A DNA stretch of 64,000 bases, from positions 558,001 through 622,000 of the forward strand of contig CM049992.1 in the NCBI GenBank assembly GCA_016630955.3, read 5' to 3'. The stretch is from Didymella arachidicola. Lineage: Eukaryota; Ascomycota; Dothideomycetes; Pleosporales; Didymellaceae. Shown in pieces: positions 51,801 through 64,000 of this stretch. A model generated the notes under the pieces. It was not told where the DNA came from and did no database searches. It saw only the letters and a list, made by a program, of their open reading frames with translations. The position numbers and the translations under genes are program-made. Positions within the stretch are counted from its first letter, which is position 1. Every line of letters begins with the position of its first letter.

Positions 51801-54800
51801 GTGTGACTTGTTCAACTTTGTTTTGTATCGCTTGCACGACGAGACTGCAAGTTGCTGCCCAAATCGATGGCGTGCGTGTGTCGCTGCCTTGAGTCATCGC
51901 ACAAGTGCTCCGGACTATTCTAGTAGATTTCTAAACCCGGGGACAGTGCTTTGCAGAGCCTGACACGTACGATGTTGGATTCTGCGCGTAGCCTATTGAT
52001 ATGAATGCGCCTTTACAACTCGTTGGCTGGACTTACTATCTATATTGCTTTACCGGCATCGCTCCGCAGGCTGATGAGTTCGTATTGTCGCAATATCTTC
52101 CGACATGATACGATAGCAGCAATTGTAATTCGCGCAAATTGATTCGTGGAGCGGAGACTAGCGGAGACTTCCCCCCGCGGCGCTAGGGATGTGGGGATCG
52201 TGAACAACTTGTTCTGTTCGAGCCTCTCCCTTTGGCGCCACGTTGATTACGATGGGGAGGCAAAGAACAACCGAGGCCTCGGTCTAAATTGCCGCGAAAC
52301 GCTGATCGCGTTGCTGCAATTAGCGGAAGGATCGTGTCGAGTTGAAATGTGAGCACGTTCCGCATTGCGATTGGCCGAACAAAACGTGGGATTTGCGGTG
52401 CTTTTGTGCCCTGCGTCGGCACTATGCAGCCAGATGCATATAGTACAATTCTTAGGCCCTTCCGAGTCGCGCAATGACCTGAAAAGATATCTTAAAACAT
52501 ATCGCAGCTGAACAAGGCCGCTGCGCTCACCCGCAACAACAACCACCGGCTTTATCGTGGCGCATCTGGAGGATGTCAGCCACGCGAATTGTGCAAGCCC
52601 CGGTCCGAAAAAAGATTGGGCAGCCGCTTGAACCAGGCTGTCGGGCCTTTCATTCCCAGACACTTGGCTGGGAATGTGGCACTATCACGCCGCCATCGTG
52701 GATGACCGTATATCGCCCGGTTTGTGGGGTGATATTTTACAGCAATATATTACTTGCACAGACATGGAGCGAAGGAGTGATGCTGCGGCTCGATCGACTC
52801 GTATCTGATGGCCAGGAACGCATGGAGGTGTATCCGTGACATCTGCAATTGCTAGCGATCAACCCACGCACGGAAGTTGTCGTAAGGGGTATCATGTTAG
52901 ATTCGGAAGGGAGTCTGAGCGATGTGGTGCTTCCAGTTCCAATATACTGATGGCAGCAAAGAGTGTGGGGGCTCTCATCAGCTCATACAAAGAACACGAC
53001 AAGTCATGGATGAATGCGTGCCGCAGATGTCGTATCGCATTCCGATCGTACCGTTGTGCAACATGTGTTGGCCAAGACAAGTCAGACCAGCTCGCGAGAA
53101 TTGAGAATGGTGCATCGATATTGGCGGCCTGGTTTGCAATGTTCTTTATGCAGAACAAGGTAAGACAAAATGCAAGGGGCCGTGACAAGTGACGGTGATT
53201 GGTAAAGACGTCAAGCGCGCGTCTTGTTGAAGTCCGGGGAAGCTGGGATGACACCCGGCCTATGCAGTGTCATTGCTGTAGCTGTTGCGTTTAACGAAAC
53301 TCTATTGCGGAAGTCGTACAGCAGGTCGCTGTCGTTCGTATGATATGAGCATCTGTAATACGTCTCTTACTAGAACCCGTGCACTCGACCACCAGACCGC
53401 CAGCGAGACGTCTCGGTGAAATCGCCGTGATGGTTCTCTTCATCGTCGAATTGGCCGGCATCTCGGTTGTAGAGCACCGTGGAGGTGCCCGAGTTTCTCA
53501 ACTGCCAAATGGACTTGGTGGTATATTGGATTCAAAACAACAAAGTCACATGTGCTGCAGTCTGGCGCTCGAATATGTGTGTGCGATGTAGGGCGACCGA
53601 TGAGCATGTCGAGCGTGGTATTCAGGAACGAACCTCAGCAGCGGTAGCGACATGCCGGAGGCCATACTGAGAGTATGCTATTCCTTCGGAAGGTGCCACG
53701 CAATTACCCAGGTGATTCATGTTGCTGTACAACTCACGAAACCGGAATCACGCAGTATGGAGCGGAGCGTTGCACATGATAGTTTGTGCAGCCGTGTGAT
53801 TCGACGAGGTATTCCAGATGACCACCAGAATTTGCCTCGTAGTCGGTTCACGTCGCATCTTTGCCAATTTTGCAGTTGCTCGAAGCCGCGCTGGGGGCAC
53901 TTTGCGCGCTGTTAGGCGGGGTACATTTCGCTCCCCCAACTTTCAGTGCCTGAAGTGCTGGAACTTCCGTGTTGCAAGAGCAACGTAAGCCTGGAGCTCA
54001 GCCGTTGTGCACCCCAGACTGAGGCCTCGCGCAGGTGACCCCGAGGGTTGACCTGCACGTAGCGAAATCCAACGAACAATGGCTCGCAGCGCTACATGCA
54101 TCCTGTCAGCGTCTCGTGAGGGACTGGAGTGGGCGACAAGCTGTTTACAGTATGCGGAGGATCCCCACTTGAGATGGTGGCGGAGAGGGTCCTCCCAAAA
54201 ACGGCATCTGGAGAGGATCTTGACCGGCAGCGGAAAAAGTTAGATGCCTCGTGATATCCTACCCTAGTGCGGAGATACGGGTGAAGACGGGCAGCAGTAT
54301 GGAAGTGAGGCTACCTGATACGTTTCGAGTACGTATGCTTGACTTTCTGAAAACAGCCGCTTCAGCAAGCCGATCAATGAGAGAATCAACTGAATAATGT
54401 CCAGGTACTTGCAAGACTTCAACCGCATCATCGGCAGTACCTTACGGTTGCCGGAACACGAGGACTGCCCTTGGTCCTGGGCTAGACGCGAGCAGGGATG
54501 ACGATCGGACAAAGTGAAAAGAAAGTTCAATACGGCTGACTCGCATGTATTGTAAGATTGAGAGCGGGTTATGGCCCAGGTGACTTTGGGTGCCGTCTGC
54601 GGGTTACTAGCCTCCTGGACGCGCTGCGTTCGCCAGCGCAGAGGCAGTGAGTCAAGACAGCGTCTAGTGAAGACGGTGGCTCTTCGTGTATGGCAAAGGG
54701 GTTCGACGAGTCGAGACATTGCAGAGGTCGCCTCGCGGTAACTGGAGGGCGTCTGGCAACTCGTGAGCTGCAGCGCCTCGCCGGGGCAGCGAGTCAGCCT

Positions 54801-55662
54801 CTTTCGCCGGGGATTCTGGAAGAAGAACCTTGCGCGCACGGTCCAGGTAGCAATCATGTGCCATGCGCGCAAGAAGGCGCCCCTGCACAGCGCCATCGTG
54901 GGGGAGCAAGCCCAGCTGCCACGCGTGGGCGTGGATGCTTTCGGCCTGCGCTTATTGGACGTAGTGGCACAGCGAGCGCTGGAGGCGGCTTGAGGGCTCA
55001 TGGGATCTCACGAAGAATGAGATGCGCTGGCGAGCGTCTCCAGCGTGATGGAGGATTCACATGGCGTCGTGCAGGCACGCCAGCCGGCAGCGCTCACGGT
55101 CAATAGCGGTAGATGCTAGGGAGGCCCTCGTGAAAGAGCGGTAGGCCGTCACGGCCGTCACGAGCATGGGCGGTTTAGCAGCGGACAGGCCAGGACGTGC
55201 AATGCCGGGGAGTCTCCGGAAGGGCTACTGAGGGCCTGTTTAGGGCGAGGATGAAGAGCAGGGGTGCTGGGCCAGGTGTGGGCGTCCAGGTCGCTCCTTC
55301 CGTGTCGGCGGTCGCTCCTGCCCATCCCTGTCCGCGCAGCTTTGCACTGGCCCGGCCTTTATACATAGAGATCCACTCCCACCTCGACGCACCTTTGGTT
55401 CTCTCATATACACGCCTTTGCTGTCGACGCCCACGCGCACAACATTATACACACTTGCACCGTACATACACACCGACTGCATACCGCACCCACATGTATC
55501 TGCGACGACTGTAACGACGCCGGCATTCCACCTGTTCGGCACCTGCCCACCTGATTGACGCAAGCGCACCCTCACCGTCGCCGACGCAAGCGGAACACGA
55601 CTGGCCCCGTTCCCCACCTTAAATCAACAACGCGCCCGGCACACCGTGCCTGCACATCGACA
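48868..55662. other. 6.8-kb region without recognisable genes
   Basis: Base composition looks ordinary, not AT-rich, so it is not an obvious RIP-decayed repeat. ORFs are short and unconvincing; the longest, 54264-55001 on the minus strand, is 245 codons without a domain. The last about 300 bp before 55663 are C/T- and CA-rich, as in fungal core promoters and leaders. It may hold a long promoter, lncRNAs or lineage-specific genes with small exons that I cannot see. Confidence 0.5.
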
Positions 55663-57383
55663 ATGCCGCTGAGAGCCGAATTGCCTATTGTGCGCGTCGA
55701 GCACGGCTCGATGCACACCATCGAAACCCGCAACCCCGAGAACCTCTTCGGCCTGTGGAGTGGTGAGTGACGTCGACCGTCGCAGGGTCCGCGGAGCCCC
55801 TACTGACAATCACCTTTGCAGTCTTCTCCAAATGCTCGCCTGCCATGGAGGACGGAAAGCGCTACGAGAACATGGCTTGGCGCCTGTGGGCGCGCGAAAC
55901 CTTCTGCTGCCAACCAGACCACGCCGTGCGGCCTCAGTGGTCGTTCGCCCAAGATGTCGCCGCTGGCGCCACTGCAGACGTCCCAGCTCTGTCTACTAGC
56001 ATTGCGTCAGATGACTCGATAGATCCTCTCATTACGAGCCAGCACCGCTCAGACTCGTCCGCCTCTCGACCAGACCTGCGTCGCCACGACTCGGCCCTGA
56101 GCAATGCTCGTGGCAAACACATGACTCCAATCGACCTCGAGAAGGTCGTCCACTCGATACAAGAAAAGAAGATCCTGGAGCCCATGTCACCGCTTCCCCC
56201 GCACCTTGCCCCACAGGCAGCCCAACAGACCCGAGCAGCACCCCCAGAGCGGACAGTAGTCCCACGCTCTGCCTCACCACCTCTGACTGCGCGCCGCTGC
56301 GCGCCAGAGCTCTCCACTTCGACCTTCGCTACCGCTCGGGGCAGCGACGACTTGAGCGCCACTGGCTCAGAAGCCAGTACATCCACAGACATGAGCCAGC
56401 ACAGCGTGGTTCGTGGCTTCGAGCCGGGCCACATCTCCACCTCCATACGTTCAAGCACTAACCTCGCGCACACACCATCCATCCTGAAGAAGACACCCAG
56501 CTTCATCGTCAAGCCACCGCCTTCCAGGGCTGAGCCGATGATGAAGAAGAAGCAGCCCATGTTCACTCTCGGTGGCTCTTCTGACGAAGATGCCAGCAGT
56601 TCGCTCGAAGCTTATTCTTTGGCTCAGCGCAGCTCTCTCTCCGAGAACATGCGCAAGGCTGGGTCCATGAAGAAGACCACCTCTTTCGCCAACCAGATCA
56701 GCCTGCGCCAGTACCAGGAGGCCATCTCGGAGAGCGAAGGTGCCATCGAGAGCGACAGCGATGAGCCTGACGAGAGTGCCATCGAAGAGGAGGACTCTGG
56801 TGACGACTGGGAGGACGATGACGACGATGCTGATGAGAGCCATCAGTCGAGCATGCAAGTCTCCAGCATGTTCCCTCGTGTCGACTCCAAGCCCAACCTC
56901 ACTTCTCACCGCTCCCTTCTCACAACCATGATGCACGAGGGCGACCGTGCTCAAGCAATGCAAAACGCAGCTCAGCGCTCGCACCCCCCACCAATCCGTC
57001 GATCGCGCACAACAACACCGAACGGTCCATCCACCGGCAATTCACCCCAGGAGGACAGTGGTCTGATGATGCGCCAACAGGCCTCGAGGGCTAAGCCTAT
57101 CATCATGACGACTTCTAACGTACACCCTCCCGCATTGTCTCCGCGGACCACCCGCCGACTCATGCTTCAGAACGAGCTGAGCGGCTCGCTCCGTCAAAAC
57201 CTGCTATGGGAACGTCAGCAGAAAAATGCCACAACCAACGCAGCCATGCGACGGGCTGCTACCAGCACCGACCTCCAGGGTATGAACATCATGGCCCAAG
57301 CCCAGCCAATGCACACCAGTGCGAAGAATCCCAACAGTTACTTCGACCAAGGTCTTGGTAGCTACCACACCAAGGGGTGGTAG
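55663..57383 (+). CDS. DUF1752/DUF3295 regulatory protein (2 exons)
   Basis: Exon 1 is 55663-55762 and exon 2 is 55822-57383, with a 59-bp intron; 553 residues. Residues about 25-65 match DUF1752 (ENLFGLWSVFSKCSPAMEDGKRYENMAWRLWARETFCC), a short domain found at the N-terminus of fungal nitrogen/glucose regulators. The remainder fits DUF3295: MKKTTSFANQISLR, an acidic run (EEDSGDDWEDDDDDADE), FPRVDSKPNLTSHRSLLTTMM, RRSRTTTPNGPS, KPIIMTTSNVHPPALSPRTTRR and the terminal YFDQGLGSYHTKGW. Protein is Ser-rich and probably phospho-regulated. By analogy it may be a REG1-like phosphatase partner in carbon/nitrogen repression (inference). It stands alone between two gene-poor stretches. Confidence 0.9.
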
Positions 57384-60300
57384 ACTTTTATCTTCAATGA
57401 TTTCACATTTGCACTTCTAGCGGCATCAACAAGCGAGCATTGGGCTCACGGCGTTTTGTCTTTTTGTACCCGTTCAGCATTTGAGCGGTGATAATGGGTA
57501 ATGACCTCCCAAAATCTTCGATGCTTTGAGGGCATCATGTACGCCCTACGAGGCTACGATTCTCCTTCAGCGGACTATGGCGGTTCAATTCAAGAAATTC
57601 AAGGCTCACGCCAGGTTGAGTTGGCTTTCACATGGCGAGAACTCGTCCATTGGTCTGTACTATTACATGTCCTGTACTTCTATTTGGGCTTCACGAAGCC
57701 ATTATACCCCGGTACAGAAGAGCCTTGCGAAGTCGCTGTGCAGCAGCATTACCTCACACGAGATAGCAGGTAACTAGTTAGGTACTTGATCGAAAAAGCG
57801 ATTGTTCGTAAGACCAAAACATGATCTCTCTTGCAAATACACCATTGTGATGGTCGAACACGGGTCGTTCCTAGTGCCATCTGCGCGGCTGTAATGATCG
57901 TCGGAGCTCAACAAGACGCAAGTCTGATATCAGAGTGAGATCTGTCTGGTAGGCCACTTACCGCTCTTCTGAATCACTTCAATGGTTGTGTGCCTAGTAT
58001 GCGCTTATGCACACTTTTTTCTGCCACACAATGCCACCCAATAGCGAATTTCCCTGCTTCTCCCCACTTTCATCGTGGTTCTCGTTGCAGATGCCGCAAC
58101 CGCTCGAAGAGCAGGCTGCGTGTCACTATGATCTGTGTTCATTGACAACGGTATCTGAGACATGTAGATCTTTGCCTTGTGACGAGTGCTCTGCACCCGC
58201 GGCTAATGCTTTGTCGCATTCCCTCGGGCCGCTTTCCTGTCCACCGTAGCTGCTCGTGATGCGTGCCTGGCACCTGACAAGCACAGCTAATAACAACATG
58301 ACGGCTTCATCACAGGGCGGACGGCAAGATTCGTTACACGCAGTGCTCGGAGGCGCTGCCCCGTGAGACCCTCCTTGCGCAACAGAGTTCCAAAAGAAGC
58401 CCCTCTTGGTACGTAAGTCGCACGCCCGCAGTAGTCAGGACTCGACAGGGATCCCACCGTGCCTCAGCCTTATGAATCAGGTGTCGACCTCAGGTTCCCC
58501 TCACCTGAAATGCATCAGCCCTCAATCTCTTCGTTGCCACCTGACTGCCTGCGGGCCGCGACTGTTGCAACTGGACCCGTTCGGAGGTTTTACACGTCAT
58601 AGTTCTGCTGTTGACACCACAACACCACATTCTCTGCATTTTGCAATACAACGACGCCATGTAGGCCGCACGAGCCTCATCACTGACAGTCGGCCTTCTC
58701 CTGCGAGACTGGAGACTTCTTACTTGATATCTCGCTACTGGCTGATATGCTGCGGTTCAACTGCAGTTCAAGCCGTGTGCTCATCATCCGCAGCCACTCT
58801 GCGGTCGACTGGCTTTACCTGCTGCTATTCGCGACACACCATCGACCAGCCGGCATCTAGGATCAACAGTCATCATGGGAAACGAGATGAGCGGCACTGC
58901 CTTGACAGGCACCCGCGGCGCTACCCCGCGACACAGTCGGTCAGGGTGTTGATGCGCTGGCATCTTAGCGCCTGCAGAAAGGTCATCTGAACTCCTGGAG
59001 ATATTCTGAACCTCTGACTTGTCGCCCCTTCAGCCTCATCTACAAGGAAGCTCCGCCACCACGGGAGGCTTTGATAGCACTCTTACCACCCCCTTGGTAA
59101 TGCGCTCTCACCCCCCATCCTGTGACTGTGCTGGACTCGCCGTCACCTCATCTCGCGGCTCCGCAAATTCCATTCGTCGCATTCGTGGAGGCGTCGTCAC
59201 ATGTTCTGACACCGTCACATATCACAGGCTACGGGATGCACAATGGTGACATGGTCCTTCTCGCCAATACTGCTGCATGCAGATCTGGCGTACAAGTTTC
59301 CTGCAATCCGACCAGATTGACCGGCTGGATGCAACAAAACAAGCAATTACAGCGCCTTGCAGCAACATGATCTTGTAGGATTTCCAGATTGATAATACCG
59401 GTCCTCGAATCGGAGTGGGATACACATGGGATGGCATCTGGCGCCTCGCTGCGCTGTCAATACCGTCAATATTTCCCTGCATTCGTCTATGAGCTTTCAT
59501 CAGCCACACGCAGTGTATGAACACCAAGGCTTCCTGTCACCTTGACGCGCGTCAACATCATCTCTTGCCTTCCAGTTCAGTCGTCTCCTAGAGTAGCAGC
59601 CGTTTGAGTTTCAGCGGAATTTTTCGCCACTTGTACCGTCTCTTCCGAATTGTTCAAGCGGTAAGAGGCATGTCGCAATCCTGATGTGGGCATGAAGATG
59701 AGGATTGCAGCGATTGCTGTTACCCAAGGCCCCACATCCCGGAGTTCCACGCTTCAACACAGTGTGGTAGCCAACCAACACGAAACGAGCGGGTTTCTCA
59801 AGGTCGAGACAAACCGATCTACAGGACTAAGATCTGAAATGCAGCCTTCGACACAAAGCGTGCATATCTGCGAGGGACCATAAGGACCGAGGCATCGCTA
59901 ACAACACTGGCATGAAGCCATTGCGATGCCATCTGACTGTCACAGCCACTATCAAATGCTTGATTCTTGATGGCTTGATAACGATTGTGATAGAGATGCA
60001 ACAGAAAGGACGGTGGGTTTGTCGGAAGTACGGAGCAGGCCGGAGTAAGCCTTCAACGCTCCTGATTCCATAAGGTTGGAACCACATGCGTTGTCACCCC
60101 AGGGTTTATTGGCATGTCTCAGTTCTCACGAGCCCTGGGATCAAGATGAGTGCTGGGTATCCTCGATCTCCAAGTAAGTCACGAATGTCCTGACCGTTCC
60201 ATGTCAATGCCCACGCTGAGCGCGATCATCCAATCTCTCATACCGTCCAATTTCATTCGCATTTCACATTAACATACCGAGGGACATGAAACAATAGCTT

Positions 60301-63300
60301 TGGATGCAACAACACACTGACCTTATTGCGCCTCACTCTGGGGAAATGTATCCACTACAGCGCTTGGGCACGATGCAGCCCTGTACTTCGCATTTGAAGC
60401 GTTCTCCCAACCATGCAATAATAGCGCAACGTCGGACAGTTTCCACGTGCACTTCATGCGTTTTCAGATCTTCATGGTAGCACAGTGTCAAAGCACGAAA
60501 ACCGCCGACTTCAGCTGCCGAGGCATCTTGTCACTGCCCACGTTTTGAGTAGCACCAACTGCCGTCAGCTCAACCGCCTCGGTCTGAACTATACGACCGG
60601 AGAGGTTTCCGGCAACCCCAACACCATGACCTGATTCAAGGTAATTAAGTGCGAGAGTTCCAGACATCCTGGACCGTCACAAGGACCGTGGCACACCGCG
60701 CGATCTTCGAGCGTCCTCACTTGCCAGCGTCATCGCAGCGTTCAAACCCTGGATTCGAATTGTCTGTGTCTTGTCAGTTCATGATCCGACTTGGCCATCG
60801 GAAATTTGACCACGGTCATGAGGCGTCAATAGTCATAGTCGTAGCATTCGTCAGTCGCCAGCTTTCGTCTTCGGATCAGGCTTAAATGAGATTTGCGCCT
60901 GACTTACACAGGAACAATGCATCGAAATCTTGGAAACATAATCATAGGTATGATGCAAAGTGTTCGTGTGCAGCAAACTGCTCGGGCAGGCTGTCATAGG
61001 CAACTTGAACTAATGCGTGCACTACTCCGCAACTATCGCGGCTGACGTAGTAAACCAGCTCTCGCTTCTCAGAAAGGCATCCCGACCTGTACACATCCGG
61101 CACGTTTCTTGTCATGTTTCGATACAGACCCTGATCTGACCTGCATCCGCATGCAAACCCGGTGCTGGGATTGCTTTGGAAAAACGCTTGTCCAAATGTC
61201 AGCTGCACTGGTTGAGTTTGCACACCAGGCTCCCAAGCCTTTCCCCGCATGAGCGGAGCACCTGGGGTCTAAATTACCGCTTTCGGCAGAACTCGACGCG
61301 ACACATGCTGGTCCCTTGTCAGCCCTCCAGATCGCGGTCAGGCAATGGCGATGAATGACATTTGCTTTTTATATTCTTCGTCTACAACAGCCTTTCGATA
61401 TTGTTTCACACGTCAACTTCAAAACTGCGTCAATTGCAACATCTCATATCGATAGTGCTCACTGAGCAGCGAATGACCGCCAATTGGCCCCCTAGCAGCG
61501 ATTTCCAACATTCACCCGACCGCACAGTCAGGGGAGGAGGTGTTTCCGCACCTGCGACACACCGATGGGAGCCAGCCACGGCACGCTATCGCGCTTCCCC
61601 GCCAGCCCCAAGTCCTTCCCCAACAGGCAAACCCAGTCTAAACAAAGGTGTTACACATCGAAACGCCAGTCAAGCTCTAACTGACAGGCCAGCGACAACT
61701 CTCCTCTCGACTTGGCTGCCGCGGAAGAACGCTTGTGGTAAGAAGGAGTTTTCTCTCGCATCACTTGCTCCAGCTTTATGACGATCACGTACGTCCCCGC
61801 AAGCACGCGAGCAGCGCGTCCAAAGCGATAAGCTCGTTTCGAGGCGGATTGCCACTGTCAAGGGTGCCCTTCGCTTCATGGGACGCAGGCTATGACGTCG
61901 TTGCGCGCTTCGCCTCGCTGTTGCCGGGGTTTCAGTCCGTTGTGTGGCCGAATAGGACCCGCGGCGGTGTTGTGGGCTTTCGAAGGCTGGGGCTCCGCAT
62001 CTCAAATGCCGCTTCCCGCGGGGTCGCCGCGGGGATTGAAAGGTGTGACGTAGCTGAACACCAGCACCCAGGTACGCAGTCCATCGATCTCGCCGACTTC
62101 ACATGCAATCGAGATGCACACATGTGCAAGACATCTTACGCTGTCTCACATGTCTCGAAAGAGATGCATCGAAGAGCTGTCGTCCCTTTCTGGACAGATG
62201 GAGCGGAAGGCGCGCATACGTACGTCATACTGGACGCAAGCAACCCCTGAGGCTCAGCCCAAGAAGGCACAGTAAGTGCGTCTATTTGGATTCTGACCAC
62301 CCACCAGCAGCGCGTATTGCTGTCCACACTTGTCACGTTGGTGCATAGGGGCGATAGTTCGAAAACGCTCGACGTACGACCGTCTGCGTCTTTTGTCCCT
62401 AGCCTGTCCTGCGGCGGCTTTGAAGCCTCGTGGTCAGGACGCATGATAACAAACGACAGTTGACATTACCTTGCATGTTGCAAGTGCTCGCCAGATACCC
62501 ACAGCTTGTGTGACATGGCCATGTGTATCTCGCTGATCTGGCAGCTGCGAGTGTTGCATGCTGCACGGCTCTGCACTTGCCCTTTGCCCAAGCACACGTC
62601 ACAACGCGGCCTTCCTCACTGAGGAGCTACAGCCGCATCTCACAGTCTCACGTGTCTACCAGATCAACGACGCTGCCCAGGTCATAGCGCCCGTCAATAG
62701 CGCTGTAATTACAGTTGTTGAGGCGTGGAAAGATCTGATGTTCGGCAGACCTTCGATGCATGCCGCCACGGTACAGCCGCAGAGCCTCAAACGTCGCAGT
62801 GAGTGGCCGGCTTTTCGCCGAACCACAATGCATCTTTTTGCTTGCTCCGCGTCTTGCTGCCAAATCGTTTTCCAACTGGTAAGCACTATCGAGAATTTCT
62901 CTTCACCGTTACGCGCTGCAATCCTTCCGAAAAAGTAGCCGCGCAGCGTTCCGTCTGCGTTTCCGCTTTGGGAGAAGTTTTTACTCGGGTAAGCAAGGCA
63001 GAAGTCGAATCAGTGAGCTCAATGAGTAAGAGAACCACTCTCAACACACAGGCCCCCCACAATTTCTCTCGTTTCTGGCCAGTTTCACGTGCGACACGGT
63101 CTCTCTCCGCGCACGACAATGCACAGCTCCGAAATGACCCGGCCGTGACACGCAAATTGCGTTGCAAAGCGAGCGCACCCGCATCCCAGCCACGCTTCCA
63201 GACTCCCTGGTTGCACGCGCACGAAGTCGTTTTCAGCACGCGACCCGCTGTTCTCGCGCGCTGCGTGTCGCTGAGCCACTTGAAGCCCAACATCCATGAA

Positions 63301-64000
63301 CAGAGACGCGCCCCGTTTGGGTCTGGGCTTCCCGCAGAGCCTCATCTGCAGCGACTGCTAGTGCATTTCCCCTTGCGGTATCACCGTCCTGGATCTGAGC
63401 AAGCTGGACGACTGACACTGGCTCGGAGCGCGGCTACCGACGTCGTTGCTCCATGTGCGCTGTTGGCCGGCTCTCAGGCGCGACTGCGGTCGTTCACTGG
63501 TGCGACTGTGCGATGGCTTCTGGGCCTACCTGGTGCATCGTCCTAGCCCTGCATCGAGCGGTGATGGGCAGGTACCGTATCTTGCATTTCCAGATTTATT
63601 TAGATGCATATGGCACCAGTGGAAGCGCTGACGCCCACGTTCCAGTGCTGCAGAGTCTGCCACAGACTGCGCCGCCGTCGCAGCCACATCCAACACTCAA
63701 TCTTCCTCGTGCCATCCTTGCCACCGTTCTCCCAGCCTTCCGTGCAGGTTCGCCGACCGAACCAAGCAATTGTAGTTTGATGATTTGAATGGCTGTGGTG
63801 AACGTGCGGGTTAGGGCCTGCTTGGTTGCGGGTAGTGGATCAGCGCGTTGCAGAGTGGACGTTGGGCTGGGATGCCCGGGCGTAGGGCAGAGACGGAGCA
63901 CTTGAGGGTGTGTATCGTGCGAAAAGTGGGGGCTTTCGTTACGCGGTATTGATACAGGTGGGTCTGTGAAGGGGTACGGTGTGCGGGTTGGATGTAACAC
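57384..64000. other. 6.6-kb region without recognisable genes
   Basis: Open frames here (e.g. 194 codons at 58406, 171 at 61735, 247 at 62803, and 134 on the minus strand at the right edge) show no domain, signal or family resemblance, and overlap ORFs on the other strand. Composition is not strongly AT-rich. C/T-rich stretches near 61.4-61.7 kb and 63.6-63.7 kb could be leader or promoter DNA of a gene beyond the window. Confidence 0.5.

Noticed and set aside
54264..55001. 245-aa minus-strand ORF
   Set aside because: Composition and sequence show no domain or conserved pattern, and competing frames on the other strand are equally open.
58406..58990. 194-aa plus-strand ORF
   Set aside because: No recognisable domain, signal peptide or TM; amino-acid usage looks like translated non-coding DNA.
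62803..63546. 247-aa plus-strand ORF
   Set aside because: Overlaps long antisense frames and has no motif; treated as chance in GC-balanced DNA.

Overview
This window is nuclear DNA from a filamentous ascomycete fungus. The evidence is short GT-AG introns of 47-59 bp, a fungal acid trehalase, a Zn2Cys6 transcription factor, a DUF1752/DUF3295 protein, WSC domains, and Fot1/pogo transposons whose stop codons look RIP-made. A Dothideomycete is my guess from overall feel and is inference only.

Left arm (0.5-22.6 kb): ordinary single-copy genes. In order: vacuolar/secreted acid trehalase (-), MDR-type oxidoreductase (-), F-box protein (+), PLP enzyme of the ACC deaminase/D-cysteine desulfhydrase family (+), secreted CE2-type SGNH esterase (-), an unrecognised one-TM protein (-), BFR2/AATF ribosome-biogenesis factor (-), the complex I Fe-S assembly ATPase IND1 (+), a DUF6536 membrane protein (+), an IDO/PrnB-like (DUF1864) protein (+) and a secreted FAD amine oxidase (+). 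BFR2 and IND1 share a 148-bp divergent promoter. I resolved exons for seven multi-exon genes in the window.

Centre (22.9-35.7 kb): a nest of Fot1/pogo-like DNA transposons. Four full copies are 1864-1866 bp long with long, near-perfect terminal inverted repeats, and most of their ends abut TA. One further copy has mismatched ends and one is truncated. Two copies (C at 28.0 kb, E at 32.0 kb) keep intact transposase genes; the others carry stops that look like C-to-T (RIP-type) mutations. The TIR architecture is the most unusual signal. Conserved outer and inner blocks flank a direct-repeat pair whose sequence is particular to each element, yet is shared by both of its ends. A MITE-like element and the termini of a second family with repeated GAGATTTGTCCCCAA motifs are interleaved. 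AT-rich relics fill the gaps.

Right arm (36.6-64 kb): a giant 2727-aa secreted protein (-) with roughly 50 heptads, 15 decapeptides and other low-complexity arrays, ending in three WSC domains. Next comes a Zn2Cys6 regulator (+) whose zinc cluster is only reconstructed if one intron ends in TG. After it, two stretches of about 6.7 kb without recognisable genes flank a DUF1752/DUF3295 regulatory protein (+).
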